Source: Lachnospiraceae bacterium
Lineage (GTDB): Bacteria > Bacillota > Clostridia > Lachnospirales > Lachnospiraceae
NCBI GenBank assembly: GCA_017623295.1
Contig: JAGAPK010000072.1
Location: forward strand, 1-51,840
Reading direction: 5' to 3'
Length of the DNA stretch: 51,840 nt
This document shows, in pieces, positions 35,112-42,801 of this stretch; within the stretch, counting starts at the first letter, position 1; the number at the start of each line of letters is the position of its first letter. Position numbers and translations under genes: made by a program. The notes below the pieces were generated by a model. The model was given only the letters and a program-made list of their open reading frames with translations, was not told the DNA's origin and did no database searches.

Positions 35112-35142
35112 AAAGGCGGAACTCAATGTTCCGCCTTTTTCT
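35112..35142 (+). terminator. Terminator of ComFB (possibly bidirectional)
   Basis: Perfect 11-bp arms (35112-35122 and 35128-35138), GC-rich core GGCGGAAC, then TTTTT. An A-rich flank on the other side may allow use by carD transcripts too. Confidence 0.85.
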
Positions 35143-35160
35143 GTGCATTCGTAACTATCT

Positions 35161-35673
35161 CTATTCACTTTTTACTTTATTAATCTCTTCTGTTATATAT
35201 TCTTCGACATTTTCCTTCGGAATAGACAAAGCAATCGACATTTCACTGTAAAGAAGTTCTTCTGCTTTTTTCAAATAAAATTCATCTGACGACAATACTT
35301 TTTTTCCTTGTGATACTCGATCCATTTTTCGAAGATACAATGTCTTGATAATCTGTACAAGACTCTGGCAATCATAAGTACGAATTGCTTCTTTGTACAT
35401 TTGCTCTCTCGATTTTTCTTCCTTAATCCAAACAGTTTCTATATCCGGAATCTGCTCAATCAACTCTTTGGCATCTTTCTCATCCATGATTCTTCTCATC
35501 AGAACTTTCTCATTATCAACCGGAGTATATATTGTACTGCTCTTTTCAAAAACCGGTTCTAATATATAGTATTTTCTCTTCTTATCCAGTTTATCAATCG
35601 GATTTCCTGTAATACTCTTAACACGACAGACTCCGTGTCCTCCGCACATAATATACTCTCCCACTTCAAACAT
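35161..35673 (-). CDS. CarD family transcriptional regulator
   Basis: 170 residues. The N-terminal Tudor-like RNA polymerase interaction domain (FEVGEYIMCGGHGVCRVKSI ... YYILEPVF, about 1-65) precedes a helical C-terminal domain with charged helices. CarD/CdnL proteins bind the RNAP beta subunit and stabilise open complexes, often at rRNA promoters. No partner gene is apparent. SD GGAGGAGAG lies before the ATG. A long structured leader ends in a terminator-like hairpin, so attenuation is possible. Confidence 0.88.
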   Translation of the reverse strand: MFEVGEYIMCGGHGVCRVKSITGNPIDKLDKKRKYYILEPVFEKSSTIYTPVDNEKVLMRRIMDEKDAKELIEQIPDIETVWIKEEKSREQMYKEAIRTYDCQSLVQIIKTLYLRKMDRVSQGKKVLSSDEFYLKKAEELLYSEMSIALSIPKENVEEYITEEINKVKSE

Positions 35674-35709
35674 GTGTCTCTCCTCCTGATTCTGATTTCC
35701 CTATCACAT

Positions 35710-35778
35710 AAAAAAATTGTTCCTGACAACCAGGGGCGTATCTTCAAAACGATACGCACATTACGTCATCAGAAACAA
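35710..35778 (-). terminator. Terminator/attenuator-like hairpin in the carD leader
   Basis: A 14-bp outer stem with GU pairs (35717-35730 with 35765-35778) encloses a second GCGTATC/GATACGC hairpin and is followed on the minus strand by TTTTTTT. It lies about 35 nt before the carD start, and 100 nt past the upstream ABC gene, so it could end that transcript, regulate carD, or both. A possible carD promoter, CTTACA-18-TAAAAT, sits at 35793-35822. Confidence 0.6.
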
Positions 35779-35877
35779 CATGTTGTATTATTATTTTAAC
35801 ATTTAAAATCGGCGAATGTAAGCATTTTTTCTAAGAAAAATCTTAATGAAAAATTGGGGAAAGCTCTTTGCATCTCG

Positions 35878-37650
35878 TTATTTGAGTTCATTAGCCGTTG
35901 TATAGAAATGATAATATATTCCTTTCTGCATCAATAATTGTTCGTGATTTCCTTCTTCTGCAATTCCTTCCTCAGTCAGTACCAGAATGCGGTCTGAATT
36001 TCGAATACTGGAAAGTCTATGAGCAATCGTAATCGTCGTTCTGCCTTTTGCTAACTCCTGCAACGATTTGGCAACCTGAAACTCACTTTCGTTATCCAGT
36101 GCAGAAGTTGCTTCATCCAGAATCAAAATCGGCGGATTTTTCAGAAAAACTCTGGCAATGCTGATACGCTGTTTCTGTCCGCCGGAAAGCTTCACGCCTC
36201 GCTCACCTACATAAGTATCATAGCCATCTTTTAATGCCTCAATAAACTCATGAGCACCCGCCTTTTTGGCTGCCTCAATCACTTCTTCTCTGGTTGCATT
36301 TTCCTTGCCATAGGCAATGTTTTCGTATACCGTACCGGAGAAAAGGTAAACATCCTGCTGCACCATACCGATATTTTTACGCAGACTTTTTAGCGTATAA
36401 TGTCTGATATTCTGTCCATCCAGTGTAATTTCACCTTCATCGATATTATAAAAACGTGGAATTAAATTACAAAGCGTAGTCTTACCGCCACCGGAAGGTC
36501 CTACAATCGCAATTTTTTCTCCTGCATGAATATCCAGATTTAATCCCCGGAATACAATATTATGGTCGTCCGGATAGGCAAAGCACACATCCCGTAAGGA
36601 AATATCGCCTTTTACATTTGTGCAGTTAATCGCATCCGGTTCATCAAAAATCTCTTCCTCGCTGTCCATAATTTCCACGAATCGTTCAATACCGGTCATA
36701 CCTCTCTGGAACTGCTCCGCAAATTCAATGATTCTACGAATTGTCGCAATCAAAGTAGACACATACATCACATAAGCTACCAAATCGCCCGGCACAATCA
36801 ACCCTTTTACCATAAAAATGCCACCTGCAACCACAACGACCAGATACATCAATCCGTCAAAAGCTCGCGTAGTCGTCTGAAAAGCTGCCATAAACTTATA
36901 AGTTTCTTTTTTAATTCGGAAAAACTTCTGATTATCTTCCTCGAACTTCGCCGTTTCTTTTTCCTCGTTCGTAAAGGCTTTAACTACCTTCTGCCCAAGC
37001 AGACTGTCCTCTATACGGGCATTTAACTCACCAATCTGCACTCTCTGTTTACGAAAAGCAGCACGCATCCGTAAATTAATACAAACACAGGTAACTACCA
37101 TAACCGGCACTACTGCAAAAATAATAAGAGTTAACGGAAGACTGATACCGGATAAAATAACAAACGAAATGACTGCTTTGATTCCGGCAATAAAAAATTC
37201 CTCCGGACAATGATGCGCAAATTCCGTTACATCGAATAAATCGTTAGTAATACGCCCCATAATCTGACCGACTTTGGTATTGTTATAATAAGTATCCGAT
37301 AAACGCTGTAAATGCGCATAAGCATCTCTCCGCATGTCGGTTTCGATTTTCGTTCCCATGACATGACCTGTGTATGCCATGTAGAAATTTGCCATGCTAT
37401 CAATGATACGCAAAACAAGGTACAGCGCACCCATCTTCAAAATAAGTCCTACACTCAATGCCGCCAGATCATTCATTCCGGTATTTGTAATATAACGAAT
37501 AATCATCGGAAGCACCATTTCACAAATCGTCGTCAAACCCGCACAGATTAAATCCAAAATCACAATTTTCCAGTATTTCTGATAATAAGGCAAAAAGCGT
37601 TTCATAAGCTCCCCTGCCTTATATTTTGATGTTTCTCTTATTTTTTCCAT
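35878..37650 (-). CDS. ABC transporter, ATP-binding/permease protein (homodimer-type exporter)
   Basis: 590 residues. Six membrane helices (about 25-320) and an NBD with fully canonical motifs: Walker A 384-392 (GPSGGGKTT), LSGGQ at 488-492, catalytic Glu513 (LDEAT), H-loop His544. This differs from the asymmetric pair upstream, so a homodimer is likely. MsbA-type family; substrate not predictable. SD GGAGGGA precedes the ATG. The gap to ahcY holds a terminator and only about 45 nt, so its promoter is unclear. Confidence 0.9.
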   Translation of the reverse strand: MEKIRETSKYKAGELMKRFLPYYQKYWKIVILDLICAGLTTICEMVLPMIIRYITNTGMNDLAALSVGLILKMGALYLVLRIIDSMANFYMAYTGHVMGTKIETDMRRDAYAHLQRLSDTYYNNTKVGQIMGRITNDLFDVTEFAHHCPEEFFIAGIKAVISFVILSGISLPLTLIIFAVVPVMVVTCVCINLRMRAAFRKQRVQIGELNARIEDSLLGQKVVKAFTNEEKETAKFEEDNQKFFRIKKETYKFMAAFQTTTRAFDGLMYLVVVVAGGIFMVKGLIVPGDLVAYVMYVSTLIATIRRIIEFAEQFQRGMTGIERFVEIMDSEEEIFDEPDAINCTNVKGDISLRDVCFAYPDDHNIVFRGLNLDIHAGEKIAIVGPSGGGKTTLCNLIPRFYNIDEGEITLDGQNIRHYTLKSLRKNIGMVQQDVYLFSGTVYENIAYGKENATREEVIEAAKKAGAHEFIEALKDGYDTYVGERGVKLSGGQKQRISIARVFLKNPPILILDEATSALDNESEFQVAKSLQELAKGRTTITIAHRLSSIRNSDRILVLTEEGIAEEGNHEQLLMQKGIYYHFYTTANELK

Positions 37651-37691
37651 TGCTTTCTCCCTCCGGATTTTTACGCTCCCAAACGATACTT

Positions 37692-37725
37692 CATAAAATC
37701 CCCCGCATTCTGAAGAATACGGGGG
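37692..37725 (-). terminator. Rho-independent terminator of ahcY
   Basis: GC-rich arms CCCCCG (37700-37705) and CGGGGG (37720-37725), inner ATTC/GAAT stem with a TGAA loop, then TTTT on the minus strand. Confidence 0.85.
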
Positions 37726-37735
37726 ACCTGTTATC

Positions 37736-38983
37736 TTATAAAGAATAGCTGTTTAAGTATTTCTCCTGCTCCGGTGTAAGAACATCGATTTCTTTTCCAA
37801 GGAATGCCAGTTTACGTTTTGCAACATCCTTATCTACTTCTTCCGGAACGTCAATCAATTTCTCTTTCAGTTCCGCACCATGTTCTACCAGATATTTTGC
37901 AGAAAGAGCCTGAATGGCAAAACTCATATCCATAATTTCTGCCGGGTGTCCATCGCCTGCTGCCAGATTCACAAGACGACCTTCTGCCAAGACGAAAATC
38001 CACTGTCCGGTTGGAAGCTTGTATCCCATGATATTCTTTCTCTGCTCTTTGCTTTCTACTGCATTTGCTTTTAACCATGCCATATCGATTTCACAGTCAA
38101 AATGTCCGGCATTACACAAAATAGCGCCTTCTTTCATCTCTGCAAAATCTTCTTTATCGATAACGCCGTCACAACCTGTTACAGTAATGAAGAAATCACC
38201 CACTTTGGCTGCTTCTTTCATCGGCATTACATCAAATCCATCCATAATCGCTTCGATTGCTTTAATTGGGTCAATTTCGGTAACAATTACTCTTGCACCA
38301 AGTCCTTTGGCTCTCATGGCAGTTCCTTTACCACACCAGCCATAACCTGCTACAACTACAATTTTGCCCGCTACAATCAGGTTAGTTGTTCTATTGATAC
38401 CATCAAATACAGACTGGCCTGTACCATATCTGTTATCGAAGAAGTGCTTACAAGCTGCATTATTTACACGAACCATAGGGAATTTCAGTTCTCCCGCCTT
38501 GTTCATTGCTTCAAGACGGATAATACCGGTTGTTGTTTCTTCACAGCCGCCGATAATATTTGGAATCAGATGTGGCATCTCTTTGTGTACCATTGTTACT
38601 AAATCGCCACCATCATCAATAATAATATTGGGTCCTACCTCTAATACACTGCGGATATGTCTTTCATATTCTTCTGGTGTTGCATTATACCATGCATGTA
38701 CTTCCAGACCTGCTTTTACTAAAGCAGCTGCTACATCATCCTGTGTAGAAAGCGGATTAGAGCCTGTTACATACATATCTGCACCGCCTGCTTTTAATAC
38801 CAGACATAAATAAGCTGTTTTTGCTTCCAAATGCACAGACAAAGCTACTTTTTTACCTGCAAATGGTTTGGATACAGAAAATTCCTGTTCCAAAGTACGA
38901 AGTAAATCACAGTTTCTTTTTACCCATTCGATTTTCTGTTCACCGGATTCGGCTAAGTTAATGTCTCTGATTTCGCTACTCAT
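37736..38983 (-). CDS. ahcY: Adenosylhomocysteinase family protein (AhcY; possibly S-inosylhomocysteine hydrolase)
   Basis: 415 residues, shorter than classical enzymes (430-470) and ending in YLNSYSL, not the usual KPxxYRY. The NAD-binding loop is GYGWCGKG (213-220), and Lys179 and Asp183 match the catalytic pair. In the adenine pocket the usual H-M-T-x-Q/E-T motif is His51-Leu-Glu-Ala-Lys55-Thr, so the residue that accepts from the adenine amino group is a lysine. It is the third gene of a unit with a 2-hydroxyacid dehydrogenase and an SAH/MTA deaminase-type amidohydrolase. It removes SAH (or its deaminated form) to give homocysteine. SD TAGGAGG before the ATG. Confidence 0.9.
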   Translation of the reverse strand: MSSEIRDINLAESGEQKIEWVKRNCDLLRTLEQEFSVSKPFAGKKVALSVHLEAKTAYLCLVLKAGGADMYVTGSNPLSTQDDVAAALVKAGLEVHAWYNATPEEYERHIRSVLEVGPNIIIDDGGDLVTMVHKEMPHLIPNIIGGCEETTTGIIRLEAMNKAGELKFPMVRVNNAACKHFFDNRYGTGQSVFDGINRTTNLIVAGKIVVVAGYGWCGKGTAMRAKGLGARVIVTEIDPIKAIEAIMDGFDVMPMKEAAKVGDFFITVTGCDGVIDKEDFAEMKEGAILCNAGHFDCEIDMAWLKANAVESKEQRKNIMGYKLPTGQWIFVLAEGRLVNLAAGDGHPAEIMDMSFAIQALSAKYLVEHGAELKEKLIDVPEEVDKDVAKRKLAFLGKEIDVLTPEQEKYLNSYSL

Positions 38984-39051
38984 AATAGTTTCCTCCTAAA
39001 ACTCTTTTCTTATTGTATAAAAAAGTCACTCATATTGCTAGTATTTTCTTT

Positions 39052-39083
39052 GAAAAAATTAGTAAGTGAAAAAATTAGTAAGT
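39052..39083 (-). repeat. 16-bp perfect tandem duplication across the deaminase stop codon
   Basis: Two adjoining copies of GAAAAAATTAGTAAGT (39052-39067, 39068-39083). The second copy contains the stop codon (39075-39077) of the upstream amidohydrolase; the first is an echo in the intergenic DNA. No function is evident. Confidence 0.9.
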
Positions 39084-40376
39084 TTTCTTGTCCAATCCCA
39101 TTCGGACAATAATCTCATTAATCTTTTTATAAACTAACTGCTCATCCATTGTCAGAAGCTTGCGATTTTCCATTGTAATCTGTCCGTTGATAATTACGGT
39201 ATCTACTTCTGAACCATTTGCAGAATAGGAAAGTCCGGCAATCAGGTTATTTCTAGGTGTCAGGGAAGGAGTATTTAAATCCAAAATAGCTAAATCTGCC
39301 TTTTTACCTACTTCAATTGAACCAATTTCCTTTTCAAGTCCAAGCGCTTTCGCTCCGTTAATAGTCGCAATACGGAAGCCTTCTTTCGCACTGATACACT
39401 GCGGTGTCTTACCTGTTCCTTTGTGAATCAAGGTAAGCAGGCTCAATTCATGAAACATATTAAGACAGTTATTGCTTGCTGCTCCGTCTGTACCAAGACA
39501 TACATTAACGCCCTTTTCCATCATTTTGGCAATCGGTGCAAAACCGTTTCCAAGCTTCATATTACTTGCCGGATTTGTAACTACACTGACATTGTGCTTT
39601 TTCAGAATATCAATGTCTTCATCGGTTGCCTGTACACAATGTGCTGCAATCGCCGGGACATCGAAAAGTCCTGTTTTCTCTGCCAAAGCAATCGGTGTAC
39701 AACCGTATTTCTCCTGAATCTGCTCTATTTCACTGACACTTTCAGACAAATGCACATGGATACCCATGTTATTTTTCTTTGCTTCCTCTGCTACAATTCT
39801 CTGGTAAGCATCATCACAAGTATATGGCGCATGAGGTCCTAACATAAAGGTAAGTCTGTCACAATCTTTGGCTGCATCTCTTTCTTCATAAGCCTGACGA
39901 AGACGCATCTGACCGCCTTCATCATTGCCGCTTCCCACCAGTCCACGAGAAATTACCGCACGCATACCGGATTCCTTCACTGCTCTTGTGGTTTGATGAA
40001 TGTTCATCTGCATGTCATTGAAGCAAGTCGTTCCGCTTTTCATCATCTCGATAATTGCCAGATTCGCGCCCCAGTAAGTGTCTTCATCGGTCATCTGCTG
40101 TTCAATCGGATCAATCGTTCCAAATAACCAGTCCATAAAAGAAAGATCATCTGCCACATTTCGCATGAAAGACATATATGAGTGTGTATGGCAGTTAATA
40201 AGTCCCGGAATAACCAGTTTGTCTTTTCCGTCAATTACTTTATCCTCCACAAAACCATCTGGCACTTCTCCGATTCCCGTAATTCTGTCTTTCTCAATGT
40301 ATAAACTTGTTTCCTTGATAACATCTTCTGCGCCCTGTGGAACAATTACCAATGCATCTTTAATTACAATTCCCAT
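39075..40376 (-). CDS. mtaD: 5'-methylthioadenosine/S-adenosylhomocysteine deaminase family amidohydrolase
   Basis: 433 residues, amidohydrolase superfamily. Metal ligands are present: His63 and His65 (NCHTHSYMSF), a central HVHLSES block, the AAHCVQ His and the Asp of CLGTDGAASNN. The WLFGTIDPIEQQMT region and this motif set match MtaD-type deaminases, which act on MTA, SAH and related adenosines. It is next to ahcY, so SAH is the likely substrate. SD AAAGGAG before the ATG. Guanine or atrazine-type amidohydrolases are less likely relatives. Confidence 0.88.
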   Translation of the reverse strand: MGIVIKDALVIVPQGAEDVIKETSLYIEKDRITGIGEVPDGFVEDKVIDGKDKLVIPGLINCHTHSYMSFMRNVADDLSFMDWLFGTIDPIEQQMTDEDTYWGANLAIIEMMKSGTTCFNDMQMNIHQTTRAVKESGMRAVISRGLVGSGNDEGGQMRLRQAYEERDAAKDCDRLTFMLGPHAPYTCDDAYQRIVAEEAKKNNMGIHVHLSESVSEIEQIQEKYGCTPIALAEKTGLFDVPAIAAHCVQATDEDIDILKKHNVSVVTNPASNMKLGNGFAPIAKMMEKGVNVCLGTDGAASNNCLNMFHELSLLTLIHKGTGKTPQCISAKEGFRIATINGAKALGLEKEIGSIEVGKKADLAILDLNTPSLTPRNNLIAGLSYSANGSEVDTVIINGQITMENRKLLTMDEQLVYKKINEIIVRMGLDKKTY

Positions 40377-40415
40377 TTCAAGCTCCTTTTCTGTATACTT
40401 TTTATGAAATCAATT

Positions 40416-41375
40416 TTACAAATTTACAATATTTCTGTTTTCTCCTACCAGAAATGCCTCGATATTTTTGGCAACTTCTTCTACCAGACGAACTCTTGAT
40501 TCCGTACTTGCCCAGGACATATGTGGTGTAATAATCAGCTTTGTGCTGTCTTTAATCTGTCCAAGCGGATTCGATACTTCTATCGGCTCTTTTTCTAACA
40601 CATCCAAACCAGCACCGGCAATTTTTTCTTCCATAAGTGCATCGTATAAATCCTGTGTATTTACCACTGGTCCTCTGGCTACGTTAATTAAAATCGCTGT
40701 CTTTTTCATCTTATCAAAAGCATCTTTGTTAATCAGATTTCTCGTTCTGTCACTAAGTGGACAATGAAGAGATAGTACATCAGATTCTTTTAATAAGGTA
40801 TCTAATTCCACTCTTTCATACTCTGTGCAGGAACTCTTTCCGGAGGCAGAATAGAAAATTACCTTGCAGCCAAAAGCGGTCGCAAGGCTCGCTACCTTCT
40901 GACCAATCGTACCCATTCCGACAATACCCCATGTTTTTCCTTCCAGTTCATTGAAAGGTCTGTCAAAATTAGAAAATCTATCCTGTGCACTGTAAGTACC
41001 AGATTTTACATACTCATCATAAAAAGCAATTTTTTCGGATAACATCATCGCCAACAAAATTGTATGCTGTGCAACTGCAGGCGTACAATATTTTACAACG
41101 TTAGCAACTTTAATTCCTCTGCTTTTACAATATTCCAAATCCACATTATCAAAACCTGTCGCAAACAGACAAATCAATTTCACATTCTCTGCATTTTTCA
41201 AAGTATTTTCATTAAGCGGCACTTTATTTGCAATAACGATATCTGCATCTCCTATTCTTTCCGCCGTATCCTCTGCTACCGTATTTGGATAATAAACTAC
41301 TTCACCATATTTTTCAAAACAAGATACATCAATGTCTGTACCTACACTATTTCTTTCTAAAACTACAAGTTTCAT
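40416..41375 (-). CDS. NAD-dependent D-2-hydroxyacid dehydrogenase
   Basis: 319 residues. The NAD motif GMGTIG sits in the middle (WGIVGMGTIGQKVA), and the catalytic Arg (NVARGPVV), Glu (EKEP) and His (TPHMSWAS) are in order. The sequence is closest to glycerate dehydrogenase/hydroxypyruvate reductase-type enzymes. It leads the cluster with mtaD and ahcY, gap 39 nt. Its role in SAH metabolism is not obvious; it might handle a product of homocysteine breakdown or be unrelated. SD GAGGAGG precedes the ATG. Confidence 0.9.
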   Translation of the reverse strand: MKLVVLERNSVGTDIDVSCFEKYGEVVYYPNTVAEDTAERIGDADIVIANKVPLNENTLKNAENVKLICLFATGFDNVDLEYCKSRGIKVANVVKYCTPAVAQHTILLAMMLSEKIAFYDEYVKSGTYSAQDRFSNFDRPFNELEGKTWGIVGMGTIGQKVASLATAFGCKVIFYSASGKSSCTEYERVELDTLLKESDVLSLHCPLSDRTRNLINKDAFDKMKKTAILINVARGPVVNTQDLYDALMEEKIAGAGLDVLEKEPIEVSNPLGQIKDSTKLIITPHMSWASTESRVRLVEEVAKNIEAFLVGENRNIVNL

Positions 41376-41410
41376 ATACTTTCCTCCTCATACCAGACTT
41401 TCTATGTTTT

Positions 41411-41439
41411 ACTATATCATAGAAAAAAAGGGCTTTCAA
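41411..41439 (-). promoter_or_regulatory. Sigma-A promoter of the dehydrogenase-deaminase-ahcY unit
   Basis: Minus-strand TTGAAA (41434-41439), 17-bp spacer, TATAGT (41411-41416), about 35 nt before the start codon. Confidence 0.7.
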
Positions 41440-41474
41440 TAAAGGAACAACATCGACTATGCGATATGTTAGAC

Positions 41475-42596
41475 TTACTTTTTCCAACCGTAACTAATAA
41501 TCAAACCACGATAAAATAAATAGGTTAACTTTTCTCTATTCTCCATTATAAAAGACTGTATTTTTCTTTGTTTTCTACAATAAGCTTCTGCTTCTTTCCT
41601 ATCCATTCCATGATTGATAAATTCACAAATCAGTTGTTCTTCTTCCTCTACAGAAATTGACTTATCCCATTGCTTTTCTGCCAGGAAACTCTCTAATAGT
41701 TCTTCATATTCCTCTGTTTCCGGTGATACAAAACTAATTTTGTCATTCACTCGTACATCTACATGAAGAAGCCCTTCCCGCTGCATCATAATTGGCATTC
41801 TCATACCAACTGCATAATCTCTGCTCTGACAAGCAAGTTCTTTTTGCCACATTTTACGGAATCCCTCTCTATCACAAAGTTCCTGATAATCCAAGCCATC
41901 CATGTATAAGCCATCACTCTCCAATTCCCTATTTACATCTACTGCAATTACCATACCGCCGGATTTCGTTTGTGCTATCATTTTTTGCAAAAATTTCTGT
42001 GGCTCATTTACATGGCGCATAGCACACTGACTAATAACCAAATCATATTTTTTCGAAAATTCATGTCGCCAGAAATCATCACAAATAAATTCTCCATGAT
42101 ATCCTGATTCCTGAAATAATCGGTTTCCTTCCTCAATCATATTGGAACTAAAATCAATTCCGGTGTAAGTACTTCCTTTTGGCAAATAAGACAACAATAA
42201 TTTTCCCATATAACCAAAACCACAGCCACAGTCCAAAATATCTACGGGTTTATCAATTTTCCACACCCTGTCTATCAGAAACTGAAAGTAATCCTCATTC
42301 CAGAAGGATTTTCTACTGGCTAATAAATAGTTTAGCCGCTGCTCCCAATATTCCTTCTCTCCACTTCTGGCCGGAATATATTCCTCCCCGGAAAGCGGTT
42401 TTAACCCAAGCAGTTCATCTACTGTTATCCGAAAAAACTGTGCAATTTCCGGTAATAAGGAAATATCAGGCATACAAACATCATTTTCCCATTTACTGAC
42501 AGTTTGCGTAGAAACTCCTAACTTGTTAGCAAGTTCTCTCTGTCCTACCTGATTCTTTTTTCTAAGATCATATATTCTTAATTGTATTTTTGACAT
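41475..42596 (-). CDS. XRE-type HTH regulator fused to a class I SAM methyltransferase
   Basis: 373 residues. Residues 5-60 form a cI/Xre helix-turn-helix (RELANKLGVSTQTVSKWEND). After a linker, residues about 100-245 contain a Rossmann methyltransferase fold: motif I ILDCGCGFG (120-128) and GIDFSSNM, then SQCAMRHV. The C-terminal 130 residues are helical and of unknown function. A small-molecule or modified-nucleoside methyltransferase that senses and acts on its own ligand can be imagined, but no substrate is indicated. The start is the ATG at 42596, seven nt after GGAGGG. A palindrome (42656-42667) upstream may be its operator. Confidence 0.82.
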   Translation of the reverse strand: MSKIQLRIYDLRKKNQVGQRELANKLGVSTQTVSKWENDVCMPDISLLPEIAQFFRITVDELLGLKPLSGEEYIPARSGEKEYWEQRLNYLLASRKSFWNEDYFQFLIDRVWKIDKPVDILDCGCGFGYMGKLLLSYLPKGSTYTGIDFSSNMIEEGNRLFQESGYHGEFICDDFWRHEFSKKYDLVISQCAMRHVNEPQKFLQKMIAQTKSGGMVIAVDVNRELESDGLYMDGLDYQELCDREGFRKMWQKELACQSRDYAVGMRMPIMMQREGLLHVDVRVNDKISFVSPETEEYEELLESFLAEKQWDKSISVEEEEQLICEFINHGMDRKEAEAYCRKQRKIQSFIMENREKLTYLFYRGLIISYGWKK

Positions 42597-42655
42597 ATAT
42601 TTTCCCTCCACAAAAACTTCTATTGCTATAAATCTGTTTTGCCTTCCTTATTTTT

Positions 42656-42667
42656 CAATGATCATTG
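42656..42667. promoter_or_regulatory. Candidate operator palindrome of the XRE-methyltransferase gene
   Basis: Perfect 12-bp palindrome CAATGATCATTG, 60 nt before the start codon, in the only gap upstream of a gene with an N-terminal HTH domain. Autoregulation is inference. Confidence 0.35.
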
Positions 42668-42730
42668 TGTTACTTTGATTCTACTCAATATTCTTAAAAA
42701 ATCCAATCACGCAAACGGAAATATTTGTTG

Positions 42731-42772
42731 CAAAAAAAGAGAGTGCACAGATTCTCTCATTTGTGCACTCTC
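42731..42772 (-). terminator. Rho-independent terminator of the Rpn-family gene
   Basis: Perfect 11-bp arms GAGAGTGCACA (42739-42749) and TGTGCACTCTC (42762-42772), then TTTTTTT on the minus strand. Confidence 0.9.
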
Positions 42773-42801
42773 ACAATCATATATTTGAAGGTTCTAATTC
42801 T

